A DNA stretch of 64,000 bases from NCBI GenBank assembly GCA_034008185.1, contig CM067081.1, positions 5,641,821 through 5,705,820 of the forward strand, in the 5' to 3' direction. This DNA comes from Gorsachius magnificus. Its lineage: Eukaryota > Chordata > Aves > Pelecaniformes > Ardeidae. A program made the position numbers and the translations under genes. This document shows, piece by piece, positions 13,102 through 25,000 of the stretch (positions are counted from its first letter, which is position 1; every line of letters starts with the position of its first letter). Under the pieces are notes generated by a model. It saw nothing but the letters and a program-made list of their open reading frames with translations, was not told the origin of the DNA and ran no database searches.

Positions 13102-13532
13102 TAGAATCATAGAGTCATTTGGGTTGGAAAAGGCCCTTAAGGTTGAGTCCCACCATAAACCTAACACTGCCAAGTCCACCACTAAACCATGTCCCTAAGC
13201 ACCTCATCTACCCATCTTTTAAATGCCTCCAGGGATGGGGACTCAACCACTTCCCTGGGCAGCCTGTTGCAGTACTTGACAACCCTTTTGGGGAAGAAAT
13301 TTTTCCTAATATCCAACCTAAACCTCCCCTGGTGCATCTTGAGGCCATTTCCTCTTGTCCTATCACTTGTTACTTGGGAGAAGAGACCAACACCCGCCTT
13401 GCTACACCCTCCTGTCAGGCAGCTGTAGAGAGTGAGAAGGTCTCCCCTCAGCCTCCTTTTCTCCAGGGTAAACTACCCCAGATCCCTCAGCTACTCCTCA
13501 TAGGACTTGTGCTCTAGACACATTCCAGGCAG
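13102..13532 (-). mobile_element. CR1 LINE, 5'-truncated 3' end
   Basis: Read on +, it opens with the CR1 tail octamer remnant 'tagaatcatagagtcat', then 'gggttggaaaaggccctta', the standard reverse complement of the CR1 3' UTR. It continues through the ORF2 C-terminus: 'aagaaatttttcctaatatc' corresponds to the R-K-N-F-F region, and 'gtctcccctcagcctcc' to the R-L-R-G-D segment. The element is therefore on the minus strand. After 'cttgtgctctagac' the sequence jumps to 'acattccag', which indicates a small internal deletion before the 5' truncation near 13532. The open frame at 13119-13517 on + is the antisense shadow of this element. The same subfamily appears at 30.0 and 58.5 kb. Confidence 0.9.
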
Positions 13533-14199
13533 TCTCAGAATTGAAACAAAACCTCCCATTCCAGCTCTCCCCCTTCCCAATTACCTCTTCATACCCCATA
13601 ATGTTATGTTATGTATTTTGGGAGAGACACATTTCTTTCTACGAAAGAATGCTGGATGAAATGTAGGCCTTACATGAGGAATAAGAATCAAGTGCAGTAG
13701 ACAAACGCTCTACTTCGATGTTATCAGCTCATTAAAGTTTGATGTGAAAGTTATACTTCAGATTAAACTAAAAAATAACCAAATTAACATTAAGGTAGAG
13801 ATAAAGCATTTAAACTTGTTTGTATGCCTGTGATACATAAGTAGACACAAGTGTTCGTCACTTAAAAAAAAAAGGAAAAAAGTGAATAGATGAGAACTGC
13901 TTCTTTGTGGTACAACTGAATGACTTGTTGTGGGCTGCTGTGCTGTAGGCTGTGTACATAGCCTGTTAGTAAGTCCTTACAGGGGTTTTTGGCTCATTTC
14001 CTGTACAAAGTTTTCAAAATTTGCCCACTATATTGGCATCTTCTGGAACTTTCTTGTTTTCTTGTTCATTCTTCACTTCAGCTTGGATCTGTTTCTTCAT
14101 TTTTTTCCTTTAGTATTCTCATTTTCCTTTGTTGTTCTCATTATTAATCTTTTAAGTTTTATTTAAATTATAGATGTTTTCCTTTTATGAAGGGTGGAG
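13533..14199. other. Unannotated DNA between two CR1 copies
   Basis: AT-rich unique-looking sequence. The open frame 13930-14166 (+) is mostly T-rich hydrophobic codons and is not supported as coding. Confidence 0.55.
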
Positions 14200-15152
14200 G
14201 CACAAAGAACCTTATTAGAACAGTACATGAAGGGAAAATCCTACCTGGCCAAGCTGACAGCCTCCCATGATGGGATGACTGGCTCAAGGGATGAGGGGAA
14301 AGCAGTGGATATTTTTTCTCCTCACTTTAGCGAGGTGTTCTGCCCTGTATCCCACAACATCCTCGTGGACAAACTGAGGATGTACAGCCTAGAAAAATGG
14401 ACAGTCACTGAAAACTGGATAAATTGCTAGGCTCAGAGGGAAGTAATTAGTGGAGCAAAGTCCACTGGATCCCAGTCACCAGTAGTGAAAGTCAGAGGTA
14501 AATATCGGGGCCAGTACTATTTAATATTTTCATTAATGACCTGGACTGTGGGACAGGCTGCACACTCTGCATGTTTGCAGATGAGTCAAACCTGGGGGAA
14601 GAAGTTGTACACTAGATGGGAGTGCCACCATTCAGAGGGACCTTAACTGGCTGAAGAAGTGGGCAAAAAAGAATCTCATGGAGGTCAACAAAAGTAAATG
14701 TCAAGTCCTACGTCTGAAGAGGAATAACACTAAGCACCAGGACAGGCTGGGAGCCAAGTGGCTGGAGAGTATCTTTGCAGAAGTAGACCTGGTGGTACTG
14801 ATAGATACCAAGTTAAGCATGAGCCAGCAATGAGCCCTTGTGGGAAAGAAAGCCAAGATCCTTCTGAGCTGTACTGGAAGGACTGTTGTCAGCAGGTAGA
14901 GGAAGATAACTTTTTCCACTCTGTGCAGCCCTAGTGAGAGACAACTGTAGGGTTACATTCAGTTCTGGACTTTTTCACTATGCCAGAGGTTAACCACTGG
15001 AAAAGAAAGGTTGTGGATTCTCTATCCTTTAAGACATCCAAAAGACAACTTAGACACAGGCTTCGTTATCCTGCTCTATGTGACTCTCTTTAGTAGGGGA
15101 TTGGACCATGGAATTCCTGAGGTACTTTCCAACAAGTCTGTGATCCTACACT
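14200..15152 (+). mobile_element. Old CR1 LINE carrying decayed reverse-transcriptase sequence
   Basis: The order matches CR1 ORF2 from the fingers/palm onwards. A K-S-Y-L-A-K-L segment at about 14237 corresponds to the usual K-S-C-L-T-N-L. 'ggggaaagcagtggatat' (14296-14313) precedes the normally D-F-S-K-A-F-D palm block, and 'gtatcccacaacatcctcgt' matches S-H-N-I-L. 'atgacctggactgtgggac' marks the N-D-L-D-x-G region, and 'gcagatgagtcaaacctg' (about 14578-14595) is the catalytic F-A-D-D-T-K-L block with the second Asp changed to Glu. The stop tag at 14428 and further stops and indels break the frame. Near 15000-15020 most of the ORF2 C-terminus is missing, and the copy resumes in the 3' UTR: 'ggggattggaccatggaatt' is the G-G-L-D-x-M-like 3' segment. 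It is inactive. Confidence 0.82.
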
Positions 15153-15604
15153 CAGCTCTTTCCCTGTGCCGACACAGATCGATTTCCAGAGTAAATTCAA
15201 ATGAGGGAGAAGATTTTATCTTAACATTCAAGATTCAGAGCGTCAAAGGCTCCAGAAACTGAGAAATGCAATACAAAGTGAAAAGCACTCTGGAATCCAG
15301 GCTGTGTAAAGGCTTTTATGCTGGGACTGAAAGCACACTAAGAAGTATTGGTACATCTTTGCTTTCCAGGAGCAAATTGTGCTGACACACCCTCCCATTT
15401 AATTCTTTCCTAACATCTCATTTTATCATTCAGGATCTGCTGAAAGTCTGGTAACAGTTTTCAGGAAATATCTTGTATTTTATATTTTCTGTACTAGGTC
15501 AAATTGATGAGCAGTTTCATATATGTTTATTAATATCTTGGACACTAAATAACACCAAATCTAGAAATAAATTATTGTTAACAGACTCCTTGATATATTG
15601 CTTC
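15153..15604. other. Unannotated DNA
   Basis: Nothing recognised between the 14.2 kb CR1 and the endonuclease remnant. It may hold more of the same old LINE, but I cannot align it. Confidence 0.5.
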
Positions 15605-15805
15605 AGGAAATAATCATTCGTTATGTCAGTCATTCCACTTGCCATCAGCCAATATCTCGAAGTTTTCTCCATAATTATTAAGGAGGCTAAAATCACCCAT
15701 AATCACAGTCTTACCTGTCTCCCTTATCTGATCACACAGTATTTCATTCTCCTGCCTTTCCTGTCATGTTGGTCTCATGCAGTCCCCTGCTATTAGGCCT
15801 TAAAA
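15605..15805 (-). pseudogene. Decayed non-LTR retrotransposon endonuclease fragment
   Basis: On the minus strand the sequence reads E-N-E-I-L-C-D-Q-I-R-E, then V-I-M-G-D-F-S (15686-15706), followed by N-N-Y-G-E-N-F-E-I-L. This is the layout of an APE-type endonuclease: the helix before the strand, then the G-D-F-N metal-binding strand with N changed to S here. Upstream on that strand a stop replaces a residue after the M-R-P-T segment (the usual Y-R-P-P loop). The subfamily differs from the young CR1 at 63.4 kb. It could be an old CR1/L3 lineage. Seen: the motifs. Inferred: the family. Confidence 0.5.
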
Positions 15806-18800
15806 CACTATCTATGAGCTCAATCCAATTGATTCTCCGGAGTTACAGTTCTTTTATGTGTTTCCTGGACAGATACGGGCAAATCTTTCATTTCAGATCT
15901 TTTCTTTGAGACATCCTATAATCATGTATTCAACATTACACCTCGTTTTCGGGGGGAGTGGGGGGGAAGAAAAAGAAAAAACACAAATCCCTTGCTGTAC
16001 TGTCACTTCCATGCATTTTCATACACACTTCTGGTTGTAAATTTTTAATCAAGTATTCTTCATCAGAACACATCTACATGAGCGGTTTACTTTTACATTT
16101 TAACAGGTTTCACATCATGCATTTTTTGCCCGGTTCCATAAGCTTGTGCAGTCCTAATGGGATATGTATGTGCCTGTGTGCCTGAATGTTTGCATGACTG
16201 TCAACCCTTTAAACTGTTTTGAGCCATCTTGCTGATCTCAAAGTGTGTTCAACAGTTATGCAGAGATCTGAAAAATATGAATTTTCTTCAAATTTCATGA
16301 AACTGTGACGTGATAGAGAGATACCCTTTCTAATGTGTCTGCTCAACACTGAGTAATAGCTTAACCTACTAAATAGCAAAGAATCTACGAGGGGGAGAAA
16401 CCTGGACTGAGGCAGCATAACTTCTGCTGCCCATGTCTAGTACTTCTATGTTGATTATCATACTTTGCTTTCTTTTCTTTACCAGATTTCACTCTCCTTC
16501 CTCCTTCCCTTTATTTATTTGCTTTAGTTTATTTCTAGAAATAGATTTAAAAAATTGATAACCAATGTAAGGAACATTGGAACAGAAATGTTAAACGCTC
16601 AGGACTTTTTAAGGGAAAACCCCCCAAAAAAAGATTCTTTTTTATTCCCCTTTATTCCACCATCACTGTTTTGCAGCTTTTTCTAACAAGGACACAGCCA
16701 GTCCTTTCTGATGCTGGCAGCTTTTAAACTACATGCAAGCAGCGTAATGCATTTGCTAAGGGAGGATATGGCAAAGCACTGCCAATCACTTTAAACTGAG
16801 CTCGGTTATATGTTTTAGATACTGACAGAAAGCAATAATCTAACACAGAGGTGATGTGTAAGATAATGTCATTTTAGCTGTTCTTGGATTGTAGTACTTG
16901 ATCTCCTCCTAACATATGAGATCTATGGATAGAAAAGGCATTATACATTCCATGTGTCATCTTCTGTATCCTTTTGAGAGACCCTGGGTTTCCTATTATC
17001 CTGCTAAGTTAACAGTCTTGCTATGGCACACAGCTGTGGTTTCTCTCTTGAAGGTGTCTCTTAGGGCTTCACTGGCTCCTCAGACCTTCTCTGAAGCCCT
17101 TCAAAGACATGTGAAATGGCAGTGGGTGTCAAGAGAGCTGACATAGTGTTGGGTGAGTCAGTTTGCTTCTGGCAGCAATATAGCAAGATTCTCAAAGTGC
17201 TGTCTATACTCAGATATCCTGTTCCTCAGTTATTACATCCACCTCTTGCTACGATGCACTGTGTGAGCCAAGTGCCTTAGGTCAGCTTTATATCTGGGGC
17301 TTCTATCTACCAGGCATGGTCTATACACTCTTGGAACCCTTCCAGGGAATTCATTCACATAGTGCATAAATGTCAGCCTAAGTCAGCCTAAGGCTACTGC
17401 ATGGAATTTAAATCTACAGATAAACAAGATAGAGACACAGGCAGGAGAGGGTACCCAGTTTAGGTTTTCTGTAGACTCGTGTTAATCTCCGAGTCTGGTC
17501 ATAAAACACTGCATCTCAAAAATTCAGTTGAGCTTTTACATTGCCACTATGCCCCCCTTTCCTTTGAGTGTTACTTTATCACACCAGCTATCTGACCAAG
17601 GCACATGACATAATCTATTCAGCAGCTAAGTAATCTGGTTGACCTTATCATCCTCATAACCAACACCATCAAGAGAACCTGCTTACCTTTACTTAAGTAA
17701 AAATGAAACCTTTCATCTCTTGAAAGGTATTAAATGTTGAATTATAAAACATAAAATGAGAAAACTGAGATTGTCTGTTTCCTGTGGATCCTTTTTCTAT
17801 TACTGTGAGAAAAATAATCAATGAACAGCTTGAACCTGATATTGTTCTGCTAGTCTTGGAAAAATCCAGAAGGCCCAGAACTACATGCAAATTAATTATT
17901 AAAAACAGTACTGTCATTATGTTTCATATTGTAGAATATATTTAATACAAACTATGTCTCTAAAGGCTTTTTGGAATTGTGATATACACCTCAGTGATCC
18001 AAATAATAGCAATTGAAAAGAGAGAGCAAAAGGGCAAGAGACAACCAGTGAAGAAGAAATGTTTTCATATGCGGTTTGCAAGTGGATGGAAAAGCAGAGT
18101 GTGATGCAAAGAGCATTTGAAACAACAGGAGCAACAAAATGTAGCCACCAAATTGTAGAAAGACACCAGAGGCAGGCGCTACAGAAATGAAAAGGGAGGA
18201 CACTGAGGGGCTTGCTAAAGTACTGTGTTATCAATAAAGAGTGAGACTGATCCCTACCGGCCTTTCTTTTTCAACAGTGCTGAAAATGTGCAAGCAATTT
18301 TGTTGGAAACATACCTGCCACCTAAATGGGAAATATTTTTAATATTCCCCCAAATTGTAACAGGTTTTCATAGTTTGCTTACAGCAATACATACTTACAG
18401 AAAGCTTTCCTTACAAAAAGAAAATTAAAAACATGCAATCTATTGAAATCCAGATTTTTGCTAAGCATTTTTTTTATGTATTTAACTTGTAATAATGCAA
18501 TAAAATTAGTTCCATATGTTGTGAAATTTATGAAGACCAGGATAAGAGTCATACCACCTAACTCAGGCATTTGCAGTGGAGATTCTGATGTCTGAGGTAG
18601 CCACCCAGGGGTCATTTTATACTCACTGAAGAGAAACAGACAATTTGGGGTCATGGTTCATCTCTCTGTGGACTTCTAAAATAGGTCAGATGAATGGTCA
18701 TTATTTTTCCTTGTACAGAGGGGCTGAGGACAGTCCATTTGGACTTTAGCACGTACTCTGAAAACCTCTGTAGGTAGATGACATGAAACTTCTCCGAGTC

Positions 18801-21626
18801 CCCACAGGCCCCACAGACCATGGGCCTGCTTGTTTCCCTCAGTATATACTGCCTGAGATAGTCAGATTTCTACCTGTGCTGTCTCATATTCTGACTCACG
18901 GTTGGGCAGGATTCAGGTCTTAATGTATCATAGGGGCTGGAAAAAATAAAAACATGCCTTGGATGAGTTTTAGTACCATGTTTTTAACAAGATTTTCAAG
19001 GGAAAAAAAAAAGGTTGCCTGGCTTTCACACATAGGCTTGACTAATTGTCTACACACCTGAGTTTTTAATTTTAACCCAAACCGCTTTCCTATCACAATA
19101 CAATATCCGATCATTGCTGAGCTTAATTTGACATTTGTGTAACTGCTGACAGTCACAGCTCCGGAGTTAAGAGCAGTGTGTATAAGAAAAGACCCATTAG
19201 CAGAATCTGTAGTTAGGATAGGATATTTACAGGTGACAGACATTATCATTTTAGTCTGTGGCCTATTCCCTTGATAGTGACTTTCTCAGGTTCAATTGTC
19301 AATTAATAAAATAAGGGTGTGGTGTTGTTTTTTTTTTAAAGATGTTTTGAATGGTTTAAATTGCACTAATTTTCTTAGGTTTTCATGGTGAGTATAAATG
19401 GAATATTCTTTATACAATCTCTTTTTTTTTAGGATTGGACACATTTAATCCTGAGACTGCTTGAATATACTTTGTTATAATTGTCCTATATTCATTAGAT
19501 ATGTGCAGTAAATGAAGTACTGACATTCAGAAGCTTCATCTGAAATGACTGGATCAAACTTTAAGACAATGATTTCTGACAAAAGAGATTTGTCTTTCCA
19601 GGTATATACTGTTATACTCTCCATTTGTATACAGGGATGTTGATAAAGTTGCACATAAATATTAAAAAATTAGTGATAAAGCTAGGCAATGTAGCACCCA
19701 TGAATCCAAGACATTCTCTGCATCTTCCTATCATTACACTGTTAAGCTTTGAGCTATATGTTACAGGAATATTTTATACCTACAGACCTTTTTTTAAAAT
19801 TGGTTTCCCTCATTACCCCTGCTCCACACACCTGTACTGTCTTTAATTTTATGATGTTCACCTCCAGGACATTCCCTGAAACAAAAAGAAGGATGAAATC
19901 TGCCTAGCTTGAGGGTGACAGATCTCTTCACCTGGAACAAGCTATTTTTATTATTAGTATTCTGTCAGAAAGTGGGAAAAAAAAAATATTTGGTGATAGG
20001 TTGGAAAAAAATTCAAGATATATATATAGATATATATATATACAAATTTGTTTTGTTTCATACATCAGCATCTGATTCTGCTTCCTAAGGACATTGATCT
20101 GTTATTTGCATGGGAGTTCCTTACCAAAATGCAGGAAGGCCACATAATCCCAAACAACCATCTAAAATGCTGCTGTGCATATTGAGAGCATTTATTGATC
20201 ATTAGATGCATATGATGACCCAGGTAAGAGTCCTGTTCTGCAGTGCCTGGTGCTCTAGTCAGGGTATCTTGGGGTGATCTGTGCCTTTCTTTGCATGGCA
20301 CACCAAGGGAAGTAATTTGTGAGTTTTTGGGTGTATTCCAGTGCCCTTCCTCCTTCAATTAACCGTTCAGATGGGAACATTCACTCAGTCCATCCCTATA
20401 TTGAGCAAATACTCTTGAGGATGAAATGGTAAGTTCCTGCTTGGTATGTGAAGAGCACAACCCTGAGTGCCATCAGCGAGGACATGGGATATTTTTCATC
20501 CTGGTTTGTCTTGAGTTTATTTTGCCTGAAATTTCCCTCATCAACAGTGAACATCAAATTAAAGTTGTATAGAGAGGATTTTGTTAGAATTCTGATATTT
20601 ATCAGTTGTCAATTCAGCATCTACTGTAAAGGAGCTAATGCCAAATGTAGGCACAACCACCATTAGACTCCCAGTTTGACTTTTCTGAAAGAACTTTATG
20701 GATTTTGTGATTTAAATTTCCTTTGACATTTTTTATTACACAGTTTTGAAAAAATGCCAAAAGGTAGAAGAGAACAATGAGTAGTATCAGAAAAATGAAA
20801 ATGTCATGAAAAAGGCAGCCTTTTGGGTTCAAAGAGAAAAAAATCTCTACCATTTTTATATAAACAGATAATAGGTATTAGAATGGTGTGCATTAAATCT
20901 TAGTTAAGGGGAAAATAAACAAGATTACAAAAATGTTAGTAAGGTTGCAAAACTGAACAACTGTCGGTGATTATCCTTGCAAACTTAATTCTGTGTCTCA
21001 ATTCATTAAATGTGGCAGGGACCCCCTGTGATCCAGTGAAAAATGTCTATGTGACAGTTAATTGACAATGGTCTTACTCCTTCTCAGACAAAAGAACGTC
21101 ACTGGAATACCTCATAATGAAACGTGTTAGGCAACCTAAATGTACTGATTGCTACCAGTTTCTCCTACAAGTTACTATATTTGTGTGATTGTTAGAATAT
21201 GGTTTATAATGAGAAAGCAACTCAACCTTGACAACAGAAAGATGTTAGTTTCTCTTTAGTTAACCTCTGAATGTTATGAATTATTACATAGAGTGATATT
21301 CAATTGTAATGTATGCAGATCAAATCTTTGCTTCTATTATTTTGTCAGTCGTTTACAGCACATCAGCTTTATACCTACCAGGGTTTTTTAAGCTATTGTT
21401 TGAATAATTATATCATACTGTCTCCCCTGTACATCCATGCAGGACTGAGTAACAACAGCGTTGTTTCCCAATGTTTGCTGTATAATCCATAATCCAATGT
21501 AGTTCTGCTCAGAGAGCTTCTTGCAAGTTTTTTTTCAAGATCTTCCTATTCTCCATGGCAATACAATGCATTTTATAATGTGTATCAATGTGTAGTTGGC
21601 ATTTTAAAATACAAACAGAAGCTTTG
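15806..21626. other. Unannotated AT-rich DNA
   Basis: Nearly 6 kb without a recognised gene or LINE. Visible small features are a G-rich run at 15951-15966, a perfect 10-base tandem duplication (gtcagcctaa twice) at 17372-17391, and a (TA)n tract near 20.0 kb. The open frames at 17917-18234 (-) and 18920-19249 (-), both 105-109 codons, have no domain I recognise. Confidence 0.55.
20017..20043. repeat. (TA)n microsatellite
   Basis: Alternating TA over about 27 bases with a single G interruption, self-complementary. Confidence 0.85.
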
Positions 21627-22090
21627 CTGCAGAAGTTTGTGATGACACCAAGCTGCACCGTGCAGTTGACACATTTGGATGTCATCCAAAGAGACCTGGA
21701 CAAGCTGGAGAGGTGGACCTCTGTGAACCTCATGAGGTTCAACAAGGCCAAGTGCAAGGTCCTGCACCTGAGTCGGGGCAACCCCCAGTATCAATACAGG
21801 CTGGAGGATGAAGGGATTGAGAGCAGCCCTGAGAAGAACTTGGGAGTACTGGAGGATGAAAAGTTGGACATGAGCCAACAATGAGAATTTGCAGAAGGCC
21901 AGAAGGCCAACTGTATCCTGGGCTGCATCAGGAGAAGCGTGGCCAGCAGGTCAAGGGAGGTGATTCTGCCCCTCTGCTCCACTCTGGTGAGACCTCACCT
22001 GGAGCACTGCGTCCAGGTCTGGAGCCCTCAGCACAAGAAGGACATGGAACTGTTGGAGAGGGTCCAGAGGAGGGCTACTAAAATTTGAAA
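21627..22090 (+). mobile_element. CR1 LINE fragment lacking both ends
   Basis: It starts in the catalytic block of reverse transcriptase ('aagtttgtgatgacaccaag' at about 21631, where a lost base breaks F-A-D-D). It continues through [20 protein letters not shown], the N-L-G-V-L block, M-S-Q-Q, then [21 protein letters not shown] and [15 protein letters not shown]. It ends at 'gtccagaggagggctacta', and the next bases are non-CR1. An in-frame TGA at 21882-21884 follows M-S-Q-Q, and there is a frame shift near 21670. The ORF2 C-terminus, the 3' UTR and the octamer tail are absent, which is unusual for target-primed CR1 insertion and implies a later deletion or rearrangement. Confidence 0.88.
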
Positions 22091-25000
22091 AGGATCTTCA
22101 GATGTCTTTTTTTTTCAAATACCTTGACAAATTCAATGTTATTTTTTCATTGTCCTCATGCCATTCACTGAAAGTTAATGGTAATATCAGTTTTAAAAGA
22201 ACAAGCTGAAGCTATAGTGTTGTGTGTTCGTATGTTCTGAAGATTTTGCTTTTGTTTGGGAATAGAAAGAGAAATTAATGACTGAGTTTTGGTGGTCTCC
22301 TCCATCCGGGAGTTACAGTGTTAGTCAAACAGAACATATGCCAATGATAAAAAAGTATTTTCAGTACTGAATATCACGCTTTCTTGTCCTTGTTTTTATT
22401 ACTGTTCTAGCAGCTTAGTATTTCATTGAACACCCATGCAAATTTATTGAATAAATAATAAACAGGCAATCTGCAAGTGAATTTAAGGTATTAAGATGGT
22501 AAACTTTCATATTGGGTTAAAAATACTCCCCCCACAAAAAGAAGTAAACCCAAACCCAACTTTACTAAAACAAACCTGTAAAGAGCTCCCTCTCATAGCA
22601 ACAGCAGTGGGTGCAATTGCAATATTAATGAGCTTTGGGAATTGATGATTGTAGAATTCCTAGCCTTTCAGCTTTGATCCATTAGTGGGTATAGATTCAG
22701 TGGGACTTAGCACAATTGGGCAAAGGCTGCCTAAGTGGAAAATTGATCCTGGTAAGTGCTAGCTTACTTGTTTGACACATTAATGTTTCCCATTTTAATG
22801 CTTTGAACTTTTGCTCTTTGATAATGTGAGTTCAAGTCCCACTTGGGATGTTGAACTTTCAGTAAAGACTTAGAGTGAGTAGGGGGGATCTGTCATTCCT
22901 TCACATTTTAATTAAAAGGATAAGTTGAAGCTAATGGAGAAAATATAATGAAATTACCATCATCATCATCTAGCTTTGGAACTGGGAAATAGACCTTTTC
23001 TGTCACTTAGTCAAGGGAAAGGTTGACTGGGGAGATAAAGCAGACACTGACAAGCATTGGAAGGTGCAACATTCAAAGTCTGAGCAGTTTAGTCACCATC
23101 TCCCTTTTCACCCAGCCTGCAGGAAGAAAAAAAAAAAAGTAAAGAAGAAAAAAAAAAAAGGTAAATCCAATGACTTCGAACAGAGTTTGCACCTTGAGCA
23201 CTTATTAATCAGACATAATATAAATAAAATGAAATAAATGGTTAGTTTCAAAAGTACCTTATAGACTAATTAAATGCTTCTGTGGGAACTCTTGGGAGAC
23301 GGGCAATTAAGTAATTTCCCAAACAGATAATTTGGAAAAGTCAGGAAGAGAGATGAACTAGGGAAAGGCACCTAGGGAATCAAAGTTAATGATTATGTGA
23401 AACTTCACCAGGTCCCATCTTGAGCTTAGATCAGTTGAGTGTGACTGAATCCACAGAGAAAAGCTGCATTTACCTAAGTTATTAAACAAGGTTTTTACAA
23501 GGAGAAAAACAGTGTCACATTTAACAAGACTTAGACATTTCCACACCCCAAATCCATTTCTAACCTCAGTATAACTCAAAATGTAGCCCTTTAATAGCAG
23601 AAGGCTTCAAACCCTCTCTGAGGTTAGTACTGACCACTGTGCAGGAACCATTTGAGGAGTTTAGCGCAGAAGCACAAGATACATTTGTGTCCCTGAATAA
23701 GCTTTCAAATTTGGGCTGTTACAAAAATTTATGTGTATGAAAACTTTCTCCTTGAAAAATTTAATTAAATTTCAGGACAGAAAGGTACAAAGTTTCCAAA
23801 TTATTTCTTAAGATCAGTTTGAACTTCCATTTTTCGGTAGCTAAGGAAGGCACCTAAAATCTCCAAACAAGAGACTTCTCATTTGTTTTGCACACTCCGT
23901 AGGTCTGGATAAGATTTTGAACTTTTGGATGTTCATCCAAGCTGAACTTGAAGTTTATCCATACCTCGTAAACATGCTATTACATAAAAAAGGACATGAA
24001 TTTTTAATCTACAGACCACTGGTATCTACTATTTCTATTTGTAAAATGGTCAGTGTGGAGTGATTACAACTTAGTAAGGTAAGCACTGGTACTTGTGTTG
24101 GTCACCTTCCTGGAAAGATGACTAGGGCAAATGAAAAAATTACATGTGATTACCTCTGACATTTAGATGTCAATGCCACAGCTACTGATGAAAAGACACC
24201 ACAAAATAAAAGTCTCCACTGTACAGCGCTGGGCATATTAGCAATTCCAAAAAGACAAATAAAACCCTCTATGGTTTGAGGGCTTATCCACATTTTTGAT
24301 GTCATTTTTTCTTCTGAAATAACATCTTTCAGCAGCCAGACATAACAGTTCATATTCTGTTCTCACAACTACTTTTCCTACAGAGCCCAGGAGCTCAGAA
24401 ATAGGCCCTAATTAGACTTCTTTCATATTTTTAACCACCTTCCAGAGTTGTCTCATCTGATACTCTGTTGCCAAGCTCATAAAACTCATTTTACCCCCAT
24501 TGCTCTAGAAATTGGTGGATGCTGTAAGCAAAAATGAGAAATTAGTTGGATTCCAGAATAAGTGTCTGGGCAAGATTATTATGGGAGGAAAACAAATTAC
24601 AAAACCCTAAACAAACCCTTCCTTTCTTTATTTTAATGATTGATCCCAGGGCAGCATGAGTACAACCATGCCACCAACAGGGAGGAAGACCTGGTAGAAG
24701 TACTATATCCTGTGGGACTAACCTGTAGCTATTGGCTCCTTGGTCATAGCAGATTGGCATTGTTTGATGTTTAGCCTGTGTGGAGTCCCATCAAATTCAA
24801 GGAGAAATAGTTCACAATTACATGGACCACTGCCTCAACACTAAAGCTGGCTTCCTGCTACCACTCCAACCCTCTTCCTAGGCATTACCCCTGCGACATA
24901 CATAAATATCAAGGATTATCATGCAGTTTGGCCAGCTTTTTTCAACTGTTTATCTAGTATTTATTAGGAAGGAGGTTTTGGGGAGCATGGGGAAGAGTTC

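Noticed and set aside
13119..13517. Plus-strand open frame of 132 codons
   Set aside because: Antisense of the 13.1 kb CR1 3' end.
18920..19249. Minus-strand frame of 109 codons
   Set aside because: No domain, overlaps simple A/T runs, and has no supporting context.
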